DNA of 64,000 bases from Terriglobus albidus. Its GTDB lineage: Bacteria; Acidobacteriota; Terriglobia; Terriglobales; Acidobacteriaceae. The stretch's first letter is position 1. Every line of letters starts with the position of its first letter. The notes below the pieces were generated by a model that saw only the letters and a program-made list of their open reading frames with translations, made no database searches and had not been told where the DNA came from. Shown here in pieces: positions 9,839-18,829 of the stretch. Both the position numbers and the translations under genes were made by a program. The stretch spans positions 2,666,001 to 2,730,000 of the forward strand of contig NZ_CP042806.1 in the NCBI RefSeq assembly GCF_008000815.1. Direction: 5' to 3'.

Positions 9839-11262
9839 ACCTTGCACTCGGAGAGTTTCATCGCTTCCGTGGGAACAGAGAGACGTTCCTTTACATGGTC
9901 AACAGCGGCGGCATCGTCGCTCTGGATGAGGTGTCGGACGTACTGGTCCAAAAACTAGAAGGCCGCACACTGAGCGGCGACGATCTGATTCGAGAGACTG
10001 TCGCCGATGGCTACGCCGCACAGGAGGTCGTGGAGTCGCTACGCGAGCTGTGGCAGCTTGGAGCTGTCTCGGATGGCGCGCCAAAGCCGGTCATCTCGCA
10101 GGCGCTGCCGGATGACTTTCCTTTGCAGAGTATCGTCCTGAACATTACGAACCAGTGCAATCTCTCCTGCTCCTACTGCTATGAGTTTGGTGAGGACAAG
10201 ATCGCGACCCCTGACGGGAAGCCGAAGTTCATGGACTGGCATACCGCGAAGGCGTCTGTCGATTATCTGTTCGAGAGTGCCAGCTCGCGGGATGCGCTGC
10301 ATATCACTTTCTTCGGCGGCGAGACGCTGATGAACTTTCCTCTGCTGCAGAAGGTAGTGGACTATGCCCGCGGCCTGGCAAAGGAGAAAAACGTCAGGAT
10401 CGGCTTCAGTCTGACGACGAATGCAACGCTGCTGACAACGAAGATTATCGAATACCTTGCTGACAACGAGATTGGCGTTACGGTCAGCATCGACGGTACC
10501 AAAGAGATGCAGGACAAGTTCCGTATCTTCTCCAACGGCAAGGGCAGCTATGACGTCATCAAACCGAAGATCAAGGAGCTGATCGCGCGCCATCGCAGCC
10601 GCCCAATCGCTGCCAGGGTCACGCTGACTTCGGGCGCGAGCGATGTATTGAAGATCTACGATCACCTGAAGAACGAGTTCAACTTCCATGAAGTTGCCTT
10701 CGCTCCAGTTACCACCTCCCCAAACCGTCTGTACTCCATCGGAGAACCCGGTATGGATAAGGTGCTGGAACAGTTCAGTGAGCTGGCAAAGGACTACTTG
10801 CAATCTGCGCTTCGGGGAGAGCATCACGGCTTTTCCAATGTGAGCGACACACTCGCGGAGCTGCACCAGGGAGTGAATAAGTCGCTCCCCTGCGGTGCGG
10901 GGTTGGGAATGGTTGGCGTTGGTCCCTCCGGCGACATCGCTCCGTGCCATCGCTTTGTCGACTCTGACGATCACGTCATCGGCCATATCGATACAGGCAT
11001 CGATATGGAGAAGCGGGGTGAGTTTCTAAAGAAGGGTAGGATCGACGGCAAGTACGACTGCCATAGTTGCTGGGCACGGCCGCTGTGTGCGGGAGGCTGC
11101 CATCACGAGGCCTTTGTCCGGTATGGCGATTCCGGTCATGCGAATCTCCACTACTGTGACTGGATTCGCGAATGGACGCACACCTGCCTCAGCGTTTACG
11201 GCGCCATCGCCGAAGAAAACCCAGCATTCCTGGAGCACTTTTCAGAGAGGAAGGCATCATGA
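9835..11262 (+). CDS. qhpD: Radical SAM/SPASM maturase forming Cys-Asp/Glu thioethers in the QHNDH gamma subunit
   Basis: In known QHNDH systems this protein installs the three intra-protein thioether cross-links of the gamma subunit in the cytoplasm. The radical SAM CxxxCxxC cluster is C108, C112 and C115 (CNLSCSYCYE), followed by GGE in FFGGETLMNF at about 160-169. C-terminal auxiliary-cluster cysteines are visible at C353, C371, C409, C412, C418, C422 and C441, consistent with a SPASM domain. The first 80 residues resemble a peptide-recognition domain that would bind the leader. At 475 residues it has family length. It is translationally coupled to qhpA and qhpC by 4-base ATGA overlaps, directly beside its own substrate gene. 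Confidence 0.93.
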   Translation: MNLALGEFHRFRGNRETFLYMVNSGGIVALDEVSDVLVQKLEGRTLSGDDLIRETVADGYAAQEVVESLRELWQLGAVSDGAPKPVISQALPDDFPLQSIVLNITNQCNLSCSYCYEFGEDKIATPDGKPKFMDWHTAKASVDYLFESASSRDALHITFFGGETLMNFPLLQKVVDYARGLAKEKNVRIGFSLTTNATLLTTKIIEYLADNEIGVTVSIDGTKEMQDKFRIFSNGKGSYDVIKPKIKELIARHRSRPIAARVTLTSGASDVLKIYDHLKNEFNFHEVAFAPVTTSPNRLYSIGEPGMDKVLEQFSELAKDYLQSALRGEHHGFSNVSDTLAELHQGVNKSLPCGAGLGMVGVGPSGDIAPCHRFVDSDDHVIGHIDTGIDMEKRGEFLKKGRIDGKYDCHSCWARPLCAGGCHHEAFVRYGDSGHANLHYCDWIREWTHTCLSVYGAIAEENPAFLEHFSERKAS

Positions 11263-11600
11263 AGCATCTGCGGGCGATCAACAGGAAGGCTGCTCGTATT
11301 GCCGAACAAACTTCGGCGGAGCAGAACGACATTGTGGCGATGCAGCAACAGCAGCCGCCGCCGCAGCAACCGCACGTCCCCATGGGATGTTCCATTGTCT
11401 TTTCCCCGGGATGGGAAGTCGACTCGGCCGGTGGTACGGCGGGCCTATGCCAGCCGGTGGAGCGGGACATCTTTGACTGCTACGTCACCTGCTTCTGGCC
11501 GGCCCAGGTTCCGGATCACCTGAACAACTATCCGGACTGGACCACCAAGTGCGCTGTCGCTACGAAGGACTGGCGCAACATCGACATCGTCTTTCCCTAA
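11259..11600 (+). CDS. qhpC: QHNDH gamma subunit, CTQ cofactor precursor
   Basis: This 113-residue precursor becomes the catalytic subunit. The ATG at 11259 overlaps the qhpD stop (ATGA). All cross-link residues known from the Paracoccus enzyme are present with identical spacing: C44/E53, C64/D70 and C78/D86 for the thioethers, and C74/W80 for CTQ (mature numbering C7-E16, C27-D33, C41-D49, C37-W43). The hallmark segments GWEVD, LCQP and CFWPAQVPD are intact; the residue before the CTQ Trp is Phe, where I recall Trp in proteobacterial homologues. Residues 1 to about 37 are the leader removed by QhpE and lack a Sec signal, as expected for export by QhpF. The leader carries an unusual Q/P-rich stretch at residues 29-38. 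Confidence 0.95.
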   Translation: MKHLRAINRKAARIAEQTSAEQNDIVAMQQQQPPPQQPHVPMGCSIVFSPGWEVDSAGGTAGLCQPVERDIFDCYVTCFWPAQVPDHLNNYPDWTTKCAVATKDWRNIDIVFP

Positions 11601-11618
11601 TCTCGAACGAGGATCTGA

Positions 11619-12737
11619 ATGCGAGCGATCTCCGCACTTCTCACGTTGGTATGTCTTACCGGCTCACTCTTTGCAGCTCCTGCCAAGGCTGTGAAGCCGG
11701 CCACGCCTGAGCTGATGTATCTGGGGGTATGGCCACATACCATTCTTGTCATCGACGCCAACCAGGAAAAGATCGTCGACAAGATCGATCTTCCCACTGA
11801 CATCGCCCGCACGCTGCTGCTCTCACCCGATTGCAAGAAGATCATCGCGTCGACACTGCGCGATAACTCGATTCTCGTGATCGATCTGGCGAGCAAGCAG
11901 ATTCTGAATCGGTTTTCGCTCGATAGCGGCGGAATCTTTACCAGGTTGAGCGGCCTTACCATTGACCCGGGCGGCAAGCTGCTCTATGCGGTCGGTACGG
12001 ATATCACGAAAAAGACCGATCGCTTTGAGGTCGGCGAACCGAAGCTGGTGGTCATCGACCTCGATGCGAAGAAGATCACTCGCTCGGCGGAGTTTGGCAA
12101 AGAGGATGCGCTTACCTCTCCGCGCACGAACATGAAGGTCTCGCCGGACGGTAAGTTTCTTTATATGTTTCGTCAGTCGATCTTCATCTATGACACCTCC
12201 ACGCTGAAGATGGTCAAGAAGATCGAACTGAGCAAGGCCGAAGCGCCGGAGACATCCAGCCTGTCGCTTTCTCCGGTTGAGGATCCCAATGCGCCTGAGG
12301 GGAAGGTCGTAGGCATCTTCAATTCGTCGGACCCATATGTCCATCAACGCATCTTCGGTATCGCGGAGATCGATCTGGCGACACAGAACTATGAGATGAC
12401 TCCTATCGGTCCTTCGGCCACAAGTATTCAGCCGATGCTGATGAGCCCTGACCGGAAGTACGGTTATACCGTGGCGGTGAATGGAACGCATGGTAACCGC
12501 GTTACCGAGTTCTGGGTCTTCGACCTGAAGACCAAGAAGATCATCAGCAAGAAAGAGTTCATCGGTCGAACCCGGCTCAATTTCGGAATTACTGCGGACG
12601 GAAACAAGCTGCTGATCTATAACGCCGGTTATCAGGTAGAGGTGTATGACGCAAAAACACTCGACCTGCGAAGCACGATTGACCTGAACGGCGACACTGT
12701 ATCGAATCTGCTCGTCATGCCTATGATGCACCACTAA
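11619..12737 (+). CDS. qhpB: QHNDH beta subunit (seven-bladed YVTN-like beta-propeller)
   Basis: Structural subunit of 372 residues that packs against the alpha and gamma subunits around the active site. A signal peptide covers residues 1 to about 22 (MRAISALLTLVCLTGSLFAAPA). The body consists of repeated propeller blades with YVTN-like signatures, for example VIDANQEKIVDKIDLP, VIDLASKQILNRFSL and VIDLDAKKITRSAEF, plus SPDGKFLYMF. Length fits the family. It lies 18 bases after qhpC. Unlike qhpC it has a normal Sec signal, so the two subunits would reach the periplasm by different routes. Confidence 0.92.
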   Translation: MRAISALLTLVCLTGSLFAAPAKAVKPATPELMYLGVWPHTILVIDANQEKIVDKIDLPTDIARTLLLSPDCKKIIASTLRDNSILVIDLASKQILNRFSLDSGGIFTRLSGLTIDPGGKLLYAVGTDITKKTDRFEVGEPKLVVIDLDAKKITRSAEFGKEDALTSPRTNMKVSPDGKFLYMFRQSIFIYDTSTLKMVKKIELSKAEAPETSSLSLSPVEDPNAPEGKVVGIFNSSDPYVHQRIFGIAEIDLATQNYEMTPIGPSATSIQPMLMSPDRKYGYTVAVNGTHGNRVTEFWVFDLKTKKIISKKEFIGRTRLNFGITADGNKLLIYNAGYQVEVYDAKTLDLRSTIDLNGDTVSNLLVMPMMHH

Positions 12738-12756
12738 ACATTGGGAGTTGGCCGCA

Positions 12757-14544
12757 ATGGACCGAAGTACGCTGCCCGCAGGCAAGCTCTTTGTGCAGTA
12801 CGGACGCGCGCTGCGGTATGTGCGGCCCTACCTGGGTGGATTGCTCGGTTTTATCGGGCTGGGGCTGCTGTCAACCGCTCTTGGACTGGCACAGCCCTTC
12901 ATGTCTCGCTACCTGGTCGACAAGGCTCTGCTGGGGCGTGATCTTCGGGCGCTACTTGTGATTGCCGCGGCTATGATCGGTGCGGCCGTGGTGAGCTCTA
13001 CCATCTCATTTGTCTCGAGCTATCTCTACCTCCGGCTTTCGACACGGAGTCTCTTCGATATGCGGATGGATCTCTATCGCCATCTGCAGAGCCTTTCGCC
13101 GCGGTTCTTCTCTGGACGCAAGCTGGGTGACCTGGTCTCGCGGATCAATAACGATATCGGTGAAGTGCAGCGGGTCGCGTCGGATGCCTGCCTGTCGCTG
13201 CTTTCGAATGTCATCTTCCTGATCGGAAGTCTTGCCATGATGCTATGGCTGAGCTGGCAGCTTACGGTGGTGAGCGTTGTTCTGTTGCCGATCGCGATCA
13301 TTGCCTTGCGCGCCTACCAGGGCCGCCTGGTGCTGCAGAGTCGTGAGATCCGTGAGAAGAGCTCTGATCTGGGCAGCTTTCTGATTGAGTCGCTGTTGAG
13401 TCTGCGCTTGACCGTTGCGGTTACGGCGGAAGAACGGGAGGCCGCGAAGTTCCGGCGCTTGAACGACGGCTTCATACAGGCGCTGTTGAAGAGCCAGGTG
13501 ACCTCTTTCCTGGCAGGCACGGTCCCGTCTCTGATCCTTACGGTGTCAACATCCGTGATGTTCCTTTATGGAGGATGGTTTGTCTTCCAGGGCCGATTGA
13601 CCCTTGGAAGCCTGCTGGCGTTCATCGCATATCAAGCGAAGCTGATGGCGCCGGTTCAGAACCTGCTTACGCTCCATACAAATCTGCTGACCGGCGGCGT
13701 GGCCTTGGAGCGGGTCTTTGAGCTTCTCGATGTACCGGCAGATGTGGCGGATTCGGAGCTGCCCGTGGCGCTCCCAAAGAGCCTGGGTACCGTCAGGTTC
13801 GAAGCGGTCAGCTTTTCCTACAAGGACGCGGAGGTGGCGTTAGACAATCTCTCTTTCACGCTGCCGAAAGGGTCTCTCACTGTACTAGTGGGGAAGAGCG
13901 GTTCCGGCAAGTCGACGATGGCGGATCTCCTGCTGCGACTACACGATCCTCAATCCGGAGCGATTACCGTCGATGGCGTAGACCTGCGATCCATTCGCCT
14001 GAAAGAGCTGCGGGAGCGCATTGCGATCGTGGAGCAGACACCTTTTCTGCTCCATGCCTCGTTGCGGGAGAACATTGCGTACGGGCGGCCTGAGGCGGGT
14101 TTCGACCGCATTCGGGAGTGCGCGCGTGCGGCACAGATCGATGACTTCATCATGGGTCTGCCGGAAGGGTACGAGACGCTGGTGGGCGAACGTGGCGCTA
14201 CGTTGTCCGCCGGTGAACGGCAGCGAGTCGCCATCGCTCGAGCGCTGCTGCGAGATCCGGAGCTGTTGATTCTGGATGAACCGACAGCCTCACTCGATCC
14301 GCTTTCAGAGGCGCTGGTGACCACGGCCTTGGCAGAGGTTGCGAAGGGGAGAACGACACTTCTGATCACACACCGTCAGGCGCTGATCGAACAGGCGTAC
14401 CAGGTCATCGTGGTGCAGGGCGGCAGGATCGTCGAGTGTGGCACGCCCGAGGGCCTGATGCAAGACGGCGGCTATCTGGCCGCACATCGAAAGGGCTACA
14501 TCGATCTATCGGGTGTTTCTGTCGATGAGGCGGTGCTGGTATGA
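12757..14544 (+). CDS. qhpF: ABC transporter (fused permease-ATPase) exporting the QHNDH gamma subunit
   Basis: Half-transporter of about 595 residues with six predicted membrane helices in roughly the first 300 residues and a C-terminal ATPase. Walker A is GKSGSGKST near residue 383, the signature LSAGERQR near 483, Walker B ELLILDEP near 502, and the switch His is in LLITHRQA. The ATG at 12757 is preferred to the TTG at 12748 because GGGAG lies nine bases ahead of it. In characterised systems QhpF is needed to move the cross-linked gamma subunit to the periplasm. On its own it would only be called a lipid A or peptide exporter; the assignment rests on its position between qhpB and qhpE. Confidence 0.88.
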   Translation: MDRSTLPAGKLFVQYGRALRYVRPYLGGLLGFIGLGLLSTALGLAQPFMSRYLVDKALLGRDLRALLVIAAAMIGAAVVSSTISFVSSYLYLRLSTRSLFDMRMDLYRHLQSLSPRFFSGRKLGDLVSRINNDIGEVQRVASDACLSLLSNVIFLIGSLAMMLWLSWQLTVVSVVLLPIAIIALRAYQGRLVLQSREIREKSSDLGSFLIESLLSLRLTVAVTAEEREAAKFRRLNDGFIQALLKSQVTSFLAGTVPSLILTVSTSVMFLYGGWFVFQGRLTLGSLLAFIAYQAKLMAPVQNLLTLHTNLLTGGVALERVFELLDVPADVADSELPVALPKSLGTVRFEAVSFSYKDAEVALDNLSFTLPKGSLTVLVGKSGSGKSTMADLLLRLHDPQSGAITVDGVDLRSIRLKELRERIAIVEQTPFLLHASLRENIAYGRPEAGFDRIRECARAAQIDDFIMGLPEGYETLVGERGATLSAGERQRVAIARALLRDPELLILDEPTASLDPLSEALVTTALAEVAKGRTTLLITHRQALIEQAYQVIVVQGGRIVECGTPEGLMQDGGYLAAHRKGYIDLSGVSVDEAVLV

Positions 14545-15233
14545 GCCATCTCCGGATTGCTGTTCTCGACAGCGGTATAAATCCGTCTCATCCTCATGTC
14601 GGTGGTCTTACGAACGGTGTATGTCTGACAGGCGACGGCATCAGCGAAGACACAATCGACCGCCTGGGCCACGGGACAGCCGTCGCGGCCCTTATCCATG
14701 CGCTGGCTCCCGGGGCGGCGATTGTGCCGGTGCGCATCTTCGACAGGACTCTCTCAACCAATCTTTCGACGTTACTGCGAGCGCTGCAATGGTGTGTGGC
14801 GAACGGGATCCATGTGATCAATCTGAGTCTTGGAACGACGAACGAGAGCTATCGTGATGCGTTTGCGGAGGTCGTCGCGCGCGTTGCCGACGCCGGAGCT
14901 GTGCTGGTTGCTCCTTATGCGATGGGGGAGAAACTTCTGCTGCCCGGGACTCTTTCGGGGGTGGTGGGAGTTGTTGCCGACAGCACATGCAACGATGCAG
15001 CGTGCACCGTAAAGCCGATGACCTTCAAAAAGGCCTTCGGTGCGCCGCCTTATCCACGCGATATTCCTGGAGTTCCTCGAGCGTTGAACCTCAATGGTGT
15101 CAGCTTTTCCGTGGCGCGCGTCTCGGCTTATATTGCACGCGCGTGGTCCAGCCGAAAGGAAGGCGAGCCATGGGAGCGATTCCTGGAAGCGCGTCTCGAC
15201 CAGGAGCCGATTGAGGTTCTGCTCAGGCAATAA
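14541..15233 (+). CDS. qhpE: Subtilisin-like serine protease removing the gamma-subunit leader
   Basis: Small S8-family protease of 230 residues. The catalytic Asp is in AVLDSGIN (about residues 7-14), the His in GHGTAVAALIH, and the Ser in LNGVSFSVARVSAYI, a variant of the usual NGTSxSxP box. There is no signal peptide, which matches the cytoplasmic leader-cleaving role known for QhpE. ATGA coupling to qhpF and its place at the end of the + strand run support the assignment. Its 3' end overlaps the convergent qhpG by 11 bases. Confidence 0.9.
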   Translation: MSHLRIAVLDSGINPSHPHVGGLTNGVCLTGDGISEDTIDRLGHGTAVAALIHALAPGAAIVPVRIFDRTLSTNLSTLLRALQWCVANGIHVINLSLGTTNESYRDAFAEVVARVADAGAVLVAPYAMGEKLLLPGTLSGVVGVVADSTCNDAACTVKPMTFKKAFGAPPYPRDIPGVPRALNLNGVSFSVARVSAYIARAWSSRKEGEPWERFLEARLDQEPIEVLLRQ

Positions 15234-16227
15234 CCGGCTTGAGGTCGAGATCCTCGAAGCGGAATCCCACCGGAATGTGTATCGTCTCCGTTTGCAGCGC
15301 GGCGATACCGGCTTCAAGATACGTCAACTCAGAGCGCCAGAATGCGGAGTCGTGGTGAACGGCATAGAACGACCGGCAGACCAGCAAATGACGTAGGAAC
15401 GCCTGTTGCAACCGGGCAGAGTAGTGCGTCAGGAGTTCCTGCACTGGTTCGCCGCGGCCGACAGCACGAACTACTGCAGTGGCAAGGTACGCCTCGCGCG
15501 CGGCGTGTCCCACACCTTCGCCACAAAGAGGATCGAATTGCAGCGCCGCACTGCCCGCACGGATCAGCTGCGAAGCGCAGAGTTCGCTTGCCATCGCCGG
15601 TGCGATGCTCACCGGTTCCAGACTGGCGGAGGCATCTTCCACCTGGAGGGCGACAAGACGGCTCTCCCGCAGGACCTCGTCCGGGTGATAGCCACAGCAG
15701 ATAACGACGGCTTCAGTAAAGCTGGTCGGAAGCAGGAAGAGCCAACCCGCGGCGGTGGATTCCGCAAAGCAGCAGTGAGCGTCGGCTGACGTCCGGAGCT
15801 TCGCCCTGTGGAAGATTGCTCCGCGTTTGCCATAACGTATGACCGCCTCGCTGTCCCGCAGTTGTGTCTCGATCACCCAGCCGGAAGATGCTCGGTCCGA
15901 TTCGCTTGTGAGAGTGTCGGGCAGATGGGAACGAAGCTCGTCGGCAAGCAGAATCTCCGGGATGCTAATACCGTGATGCTCAACGGTGACCGGTTCTTCG
16001 GCATCTCCCCAAAGGACGCTTCGACGCTGTATCGGCCACCCGAGTCGCGCAAACCTGTCGGTGCGATGGATCGTACTCAACAGTTGTATCGTCTGCGAAC
16101 TCAATAACACCGATCGCTGGTGTTTGGATCGGCCTGACTGCATGGAAGCTGCAATGCCGCTCTGCGAGAGCAATTGTGCGATGCTGAGCGCAGCAATACC
16201 GTTTCCGGTGATCTGAACCTCGGCCAA
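15223..16227 (-). CDS. qhpG: FAD-dependent monooxygenase hydroxylating the CTQ tryptophan
   Basis: Flavoprotein of 334 residues that in known systems dihydroxylates the precursor Trp of QhpC so that CTQ can form. The N-terminal Rossmann motif is ITGNGIAALSIAQLL; GxGxxA replaces the classical GxGxxG. A GDxxH-type site is not clear; the segment FDPLCGEGVGHAAREAYL may take the second FAD-binding role. The start is TTG at 16227, supported by AGGAGA six bases upstream. It is transcribed towards qhpE, unlike the Paracoccus cluster where the gene is co-directional, and follows the LysR gene after 26 bases. Identification is partly contextual. Confidence 0.82.
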   Translation of the reverse strand: MAEVQITGNGIAALSIAQLLSQSGIAASMQSGRSKHQRSVLLSSQTIQLLSTIHRTDRFARLGWPIQRRSVLWGDAEEPVTVEHHGISIPEILLADELRSHLPDTLTSESDRASSGWVIETQLRDSEAVIRYGKRGAIFHRAKLRTSADAHCCFAESTAAGWLFLLPTSFTEAVVICCGYHPDEVLRESRLVALQVEDASASLEPVSIAPAMASELCASQLIRAGSAALQFDPLCGEGVGHAAREAYLATAVVRAVGRGEPVQELLTHYSARLQQAFLRHLLVCRSFYAVHHDSAFWRSELTYLEAGIAALQTETIHIPVGFRFEDLDLKPVIA

Positions 16228-16253
16228 AGCAATCTCCTGTGTGACGGCGAGTA

Positions 16254-17258
16254 TTATGCGGATTCGGCGATCTTGGGAAACTCTGTTACCACCTGCGGTT
16301 GAAGCGGATGACCGAATGAGAGAGGCGCGGAAGCGTCATTCCAATGACATGAGACCGGGTCGAAGGATTTGATGCAGTCCACGGCGATCTCAGCGAACGC
16401 TCGTGTATTTTTGCGGAGACCGGCACGCTGTGAGACAGCTAGAACAATTCGCGATACCGGAACATCTTCCCGGATTTGGAGACAGACGAGCCTGTTGCTC
16501 GCGTAAGCATGGTCATGCAAAGGCTTAGTGTTCAGGATGGCGTATCCGGCTCCCGCCGCCACCAGGCCGCGCAACAGCTCGAGTGTTGTAACACGATGCC
16601 CAATCTGTGGTTTCCCGGCGTATCCGTCGAAGATCGAGGAGAGGTGGTCCTCATATTCGGGTCGGTCGAGCAGAATGAGAGGCTGATCGGTCAGCTGGTC
16701 CAGGCTTACGAAATTCTTGCGCGCCAACGGATGGGTACGGGCAAGCAAAACATAAGGTTTGAGCGTGACGAGAGGGATGGTCTGGATTGAAGGCTCTGGT
16801 TGCAGGTCGTACATCAGGGCAACATCGGTATCGCCCGATCGGAGCCGCTGGATCAGGCACTCCGTGGTGCCATCGAAGATAGTGGGAATCGTCTCCGGAT
16901 GTGCCCGCTCGAATCGCTCCAGAATGCGCGGAAGAAAACACGGTCCAATCGTGGAAAGACATCCGATGCTGAGTCGCGGCGGCAAGCTTTCGTTCAAGCG
17001 GGCGGCGTGTCGTTGCAGGTTTTCGGCGCTATCCAGTACCTGCCGAGCCTCTGCAATAAAATCGCGGCCGGCGGAGGTTAGCGTGACACCGCGGGCTCGA
17101 TGCCTTACGAAGCATTGCATCCCAAAGATCTGCTCGAGGTGAAGAATGGCAGCCGAAACTGCCGGTTGAGATACAAACAACGCCCTTGCCGCGGCAGAGA
17201 CACTTCCGTGATCGGCTACTGCAATCAGGTATTTCAGTTGCTGAAGGGTATAGTTCAC
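16254..17258 (-). CDS. LysR-family transcriptional regulator next to the QHNDH genes
   Basis: A 334-residue LysR regulator. The N-terminal winged helix-turn-helix is plain: LQQLKYLIAVADHGSVSAAARALFVSQPAVSAAI at about 6-39, then a linker helix and an effector-binding domain from about residue 95. The start is GTG at 17258 with GGGAG eight bases ahead. It lies upstream of qhpG on the same strand, so the two are probably co-transcribed. The Paracoccus cluster uses an AraC-type activator (QhpR) in this role; I see no AraC gene here. LysR may respond to amines and control qhpA-E, but that is inference. Confidence 0.9.
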   Translation of the reverse strand: MNYTLQQLKYLIAVADHGSVSAAARALFVSQPAVSAAILHLEQIFGMQCFVRHRARGVTLTSAGRDFIAEARQVLDSAENLQRHAARLNESLPPRLSIGCLSTIGPCFLPRILERFERAHPETIPTIFDGTTECLIQRLRSGDTDVALMYDLQPEPSIQTIPLVTLKPYVLLARTHPLARKNFVSLDQLTDQPLILLDRPEYEDHLSSIFDGYAGKPQIGHRVTTLELLRGLVAAGAGYAILNTKPLHDHAYASNRLVCLQIREDVPVSRIVLAVSQRAGLRKNTRAFAEIAVDCIKSFDPVSCHWNDASAPLSFGHPLQPQVVTEFPKIAESA

Positions 17259-17599
17259 CGCGTAACTCCCAAAGAGCCTGAACCGGAAAAATGGTGTTGT
17301 CGAGAACGGGTGCGAAGCGAAATTAAAGCTACATTAACGCAGGATCCATTCGCCCGCAAATCCACAGAGCCCGATCCAGGGTTGTCGTTCACGATGTGCA
17401 GGGTTGTCTCGATAGTCGATTAAGTGTTTATTCATCAATGGTTTAACGTTTTTTCCCGGCGAGTCGATCGAACCGAAGAAAGCGAATACCCAACGTGTAA
17501 GAGCTGTTGAAGCGCCAAATCTTGTCGTTTGCCGTGAATTTGCGGACGTTCGCCAAATCGCCCGAACTTGCCCCGGAAGTCTCGTAAAGAGGTTAAGGA
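17259..17599. other. Divergent spacer between the LysR gene and the two-component genes
   Basis: About 340 bases with no supported gene. It should hold the LysR promoter leftwards and the kinase promoter rightwards. The stretch 17420-17455 is A+T-rich and ends in a T6 run. No clear LysR half-site pair or promoter could be assigned. Confidence 0.4.
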
Positions 17600-18829
17600 A
17601 TGACAGATCCTCACTCGCTCAACATGGAGTTGCCGCTGGCACTCGGTCGCTCCGTTACGACTGCAGCAGCACCAACAACATCCCGCGAACGGAGCGGGCA
17701 GCAAGCCAAAGCCAGAAATGATTTCCAGCCGGTATGGTGGAATCCCGGCTTTGGCCGCATGCTGCTGATCTGGACATCGATCAGCACGTTGCTCTATGTC
17801 TGGAATTACGTCTTTCCGCCCAAGCCGTACGTGCATGATTTCATCGGCAGACTGCGATATATCTCGTGCTATTTGCCCTGGGCTGTCCTTACACCGCTCA
17901 TCTTCCGCCTCGAGAATAAGTTTCCCCTGGGTGATCGTAAGGGCTTAAAGCATCTGTCGTACCTGGCTATGCTGAGCGTGCCCATCAGTGTGCTCGGGGC
18001 TTCGTCGATGTTGTTTTCGTTTCTGATCGTGTCGTCGGTCCTGCGCGGACACATCGTATACCCACGACGTGCTCTGAGCCTGGTGATAGAGTTCCCAGCC
18101 GCTGAAATTGTCTATTGGTGCAGCGTTGCAACGGGCTACTTTCTTCGTACCCGCTTTCAGCTCCATGAGCAGGAACGCCGTTCGGTCCAACTGGACCTGG
18201 AGAAGTCGCGGCTCGAGGCCAGCCTCAATCAGGCACAGCTTGAGGTACTGCGTTCAAGGTTGAATCCACACTTCCTCTTCAACAGCCTGCAGAACATCTC
18301 AGTGTTGATCGCAGAGAATCCAAAGCTGGCGAACCGCATGGTCGTTCATCTGGGGGATCTGCTTCGTGCCGTCCTTCGCAATGACTCGCAGCCAGAGAAT
18401 TCGCTGCTCGAAGAGATCGAACTTACGCAGATCTATGTGGCGATGGAGCAGATGCGGTTCGGCAGCAGATTGCAGGTGACCTTTGACATCGATGCGGAGT
18501 CACATCAGGCGATGGTGCCGAGCTTTCTGCTACAGCCCATCGTCGAGAACGCCATCCTCCATGGCCTGCGGGAGATTAAGCGGAACGGCGTGATTACCAT
18601 CTCAGGAGAGAGCAAGGGAAGCAGCCTTATCCTCACAGTGACAGATAACGGCGTCGGGCCCAGGGATCCGCACCGGATGAAGATGGGGGTGGGGCTTGGG
18701 TCCACGTGCGAACGTCTCGCCAAGATGTATCCCGAACGGCATTCGTTTTCCATGTGTAAACCTCCGCAGGGCGGCACTGAGGTGCGCATCGCAATCCCAC
18801 TGCATTTTCGGGAGGAGCAGGCAGCATGA
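17600..18829 (+). CDS. LytS/YehU-type membrane sensor histidine kinase
   Basis: Sensor kinase of 409 residues. The N-terminal half holds about four hydrophobic segments (MLLIWTSISTLLYVWNYVF, ISCYLPWAVLTPLIF, LAMLSVPISVLGASSMLF, IVYWCSVATGYFL). A coiled-coil linker (about 185-215) leads into the His_kinase domain typical of LytS, with the phospho-acceptor His in LNPHFLFNSLQ near residue 223. The ATP-binding domain shows VENAILHG and DNGVGP. There is no recognisable ligand-binding sensor domain, so the signal probably acts in or near the membrane. It is coupled to the LytTR regulator by an ATGA overlap. Proximity to the QHNDH genes is suggestive only. Confidence 0.9.
   Translation: MTDPHSLNMELPLALGRSVTTAAAPTTSRERSGQQAKARNDFQPVWWNPGFGRMLLIWTSISTLLYVWNYVFPPKPYVHDFIGRLRYISCYLPWAVLTPLIFRLENKFPLGDRKGLKHLSYLAMLSVPISVLGASSMLFSFLIVSSVLRGHIVYPRRALSLVIEFPAAEIVYWCSVATGYFLRTRFQLHEQERRSVQLDLEKSRLEASLNQAQLEVLRSRLNPHFLFNSLQNISVLIAENPKLANRMVVHLGDLLRAVLRNDSQPENSLLEEIELTQIYVAMEQMRFGSRLQVTFDIDAESHQAMVPSFLLQPIVENAILHGLREIKRNGVITISGESKGSSLILTVTDNGVGPRDPHRMKMGVGLGSTCERLAKMYPERHSFSMCKPPQGGTEVRIAIPLHFREEQAA

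Noticed and set aside
10039-10986. 315-codon - strand frame inside qhpD
   Set aside because: Antisense to a gene with intact radical SAM motifs; no protein features.
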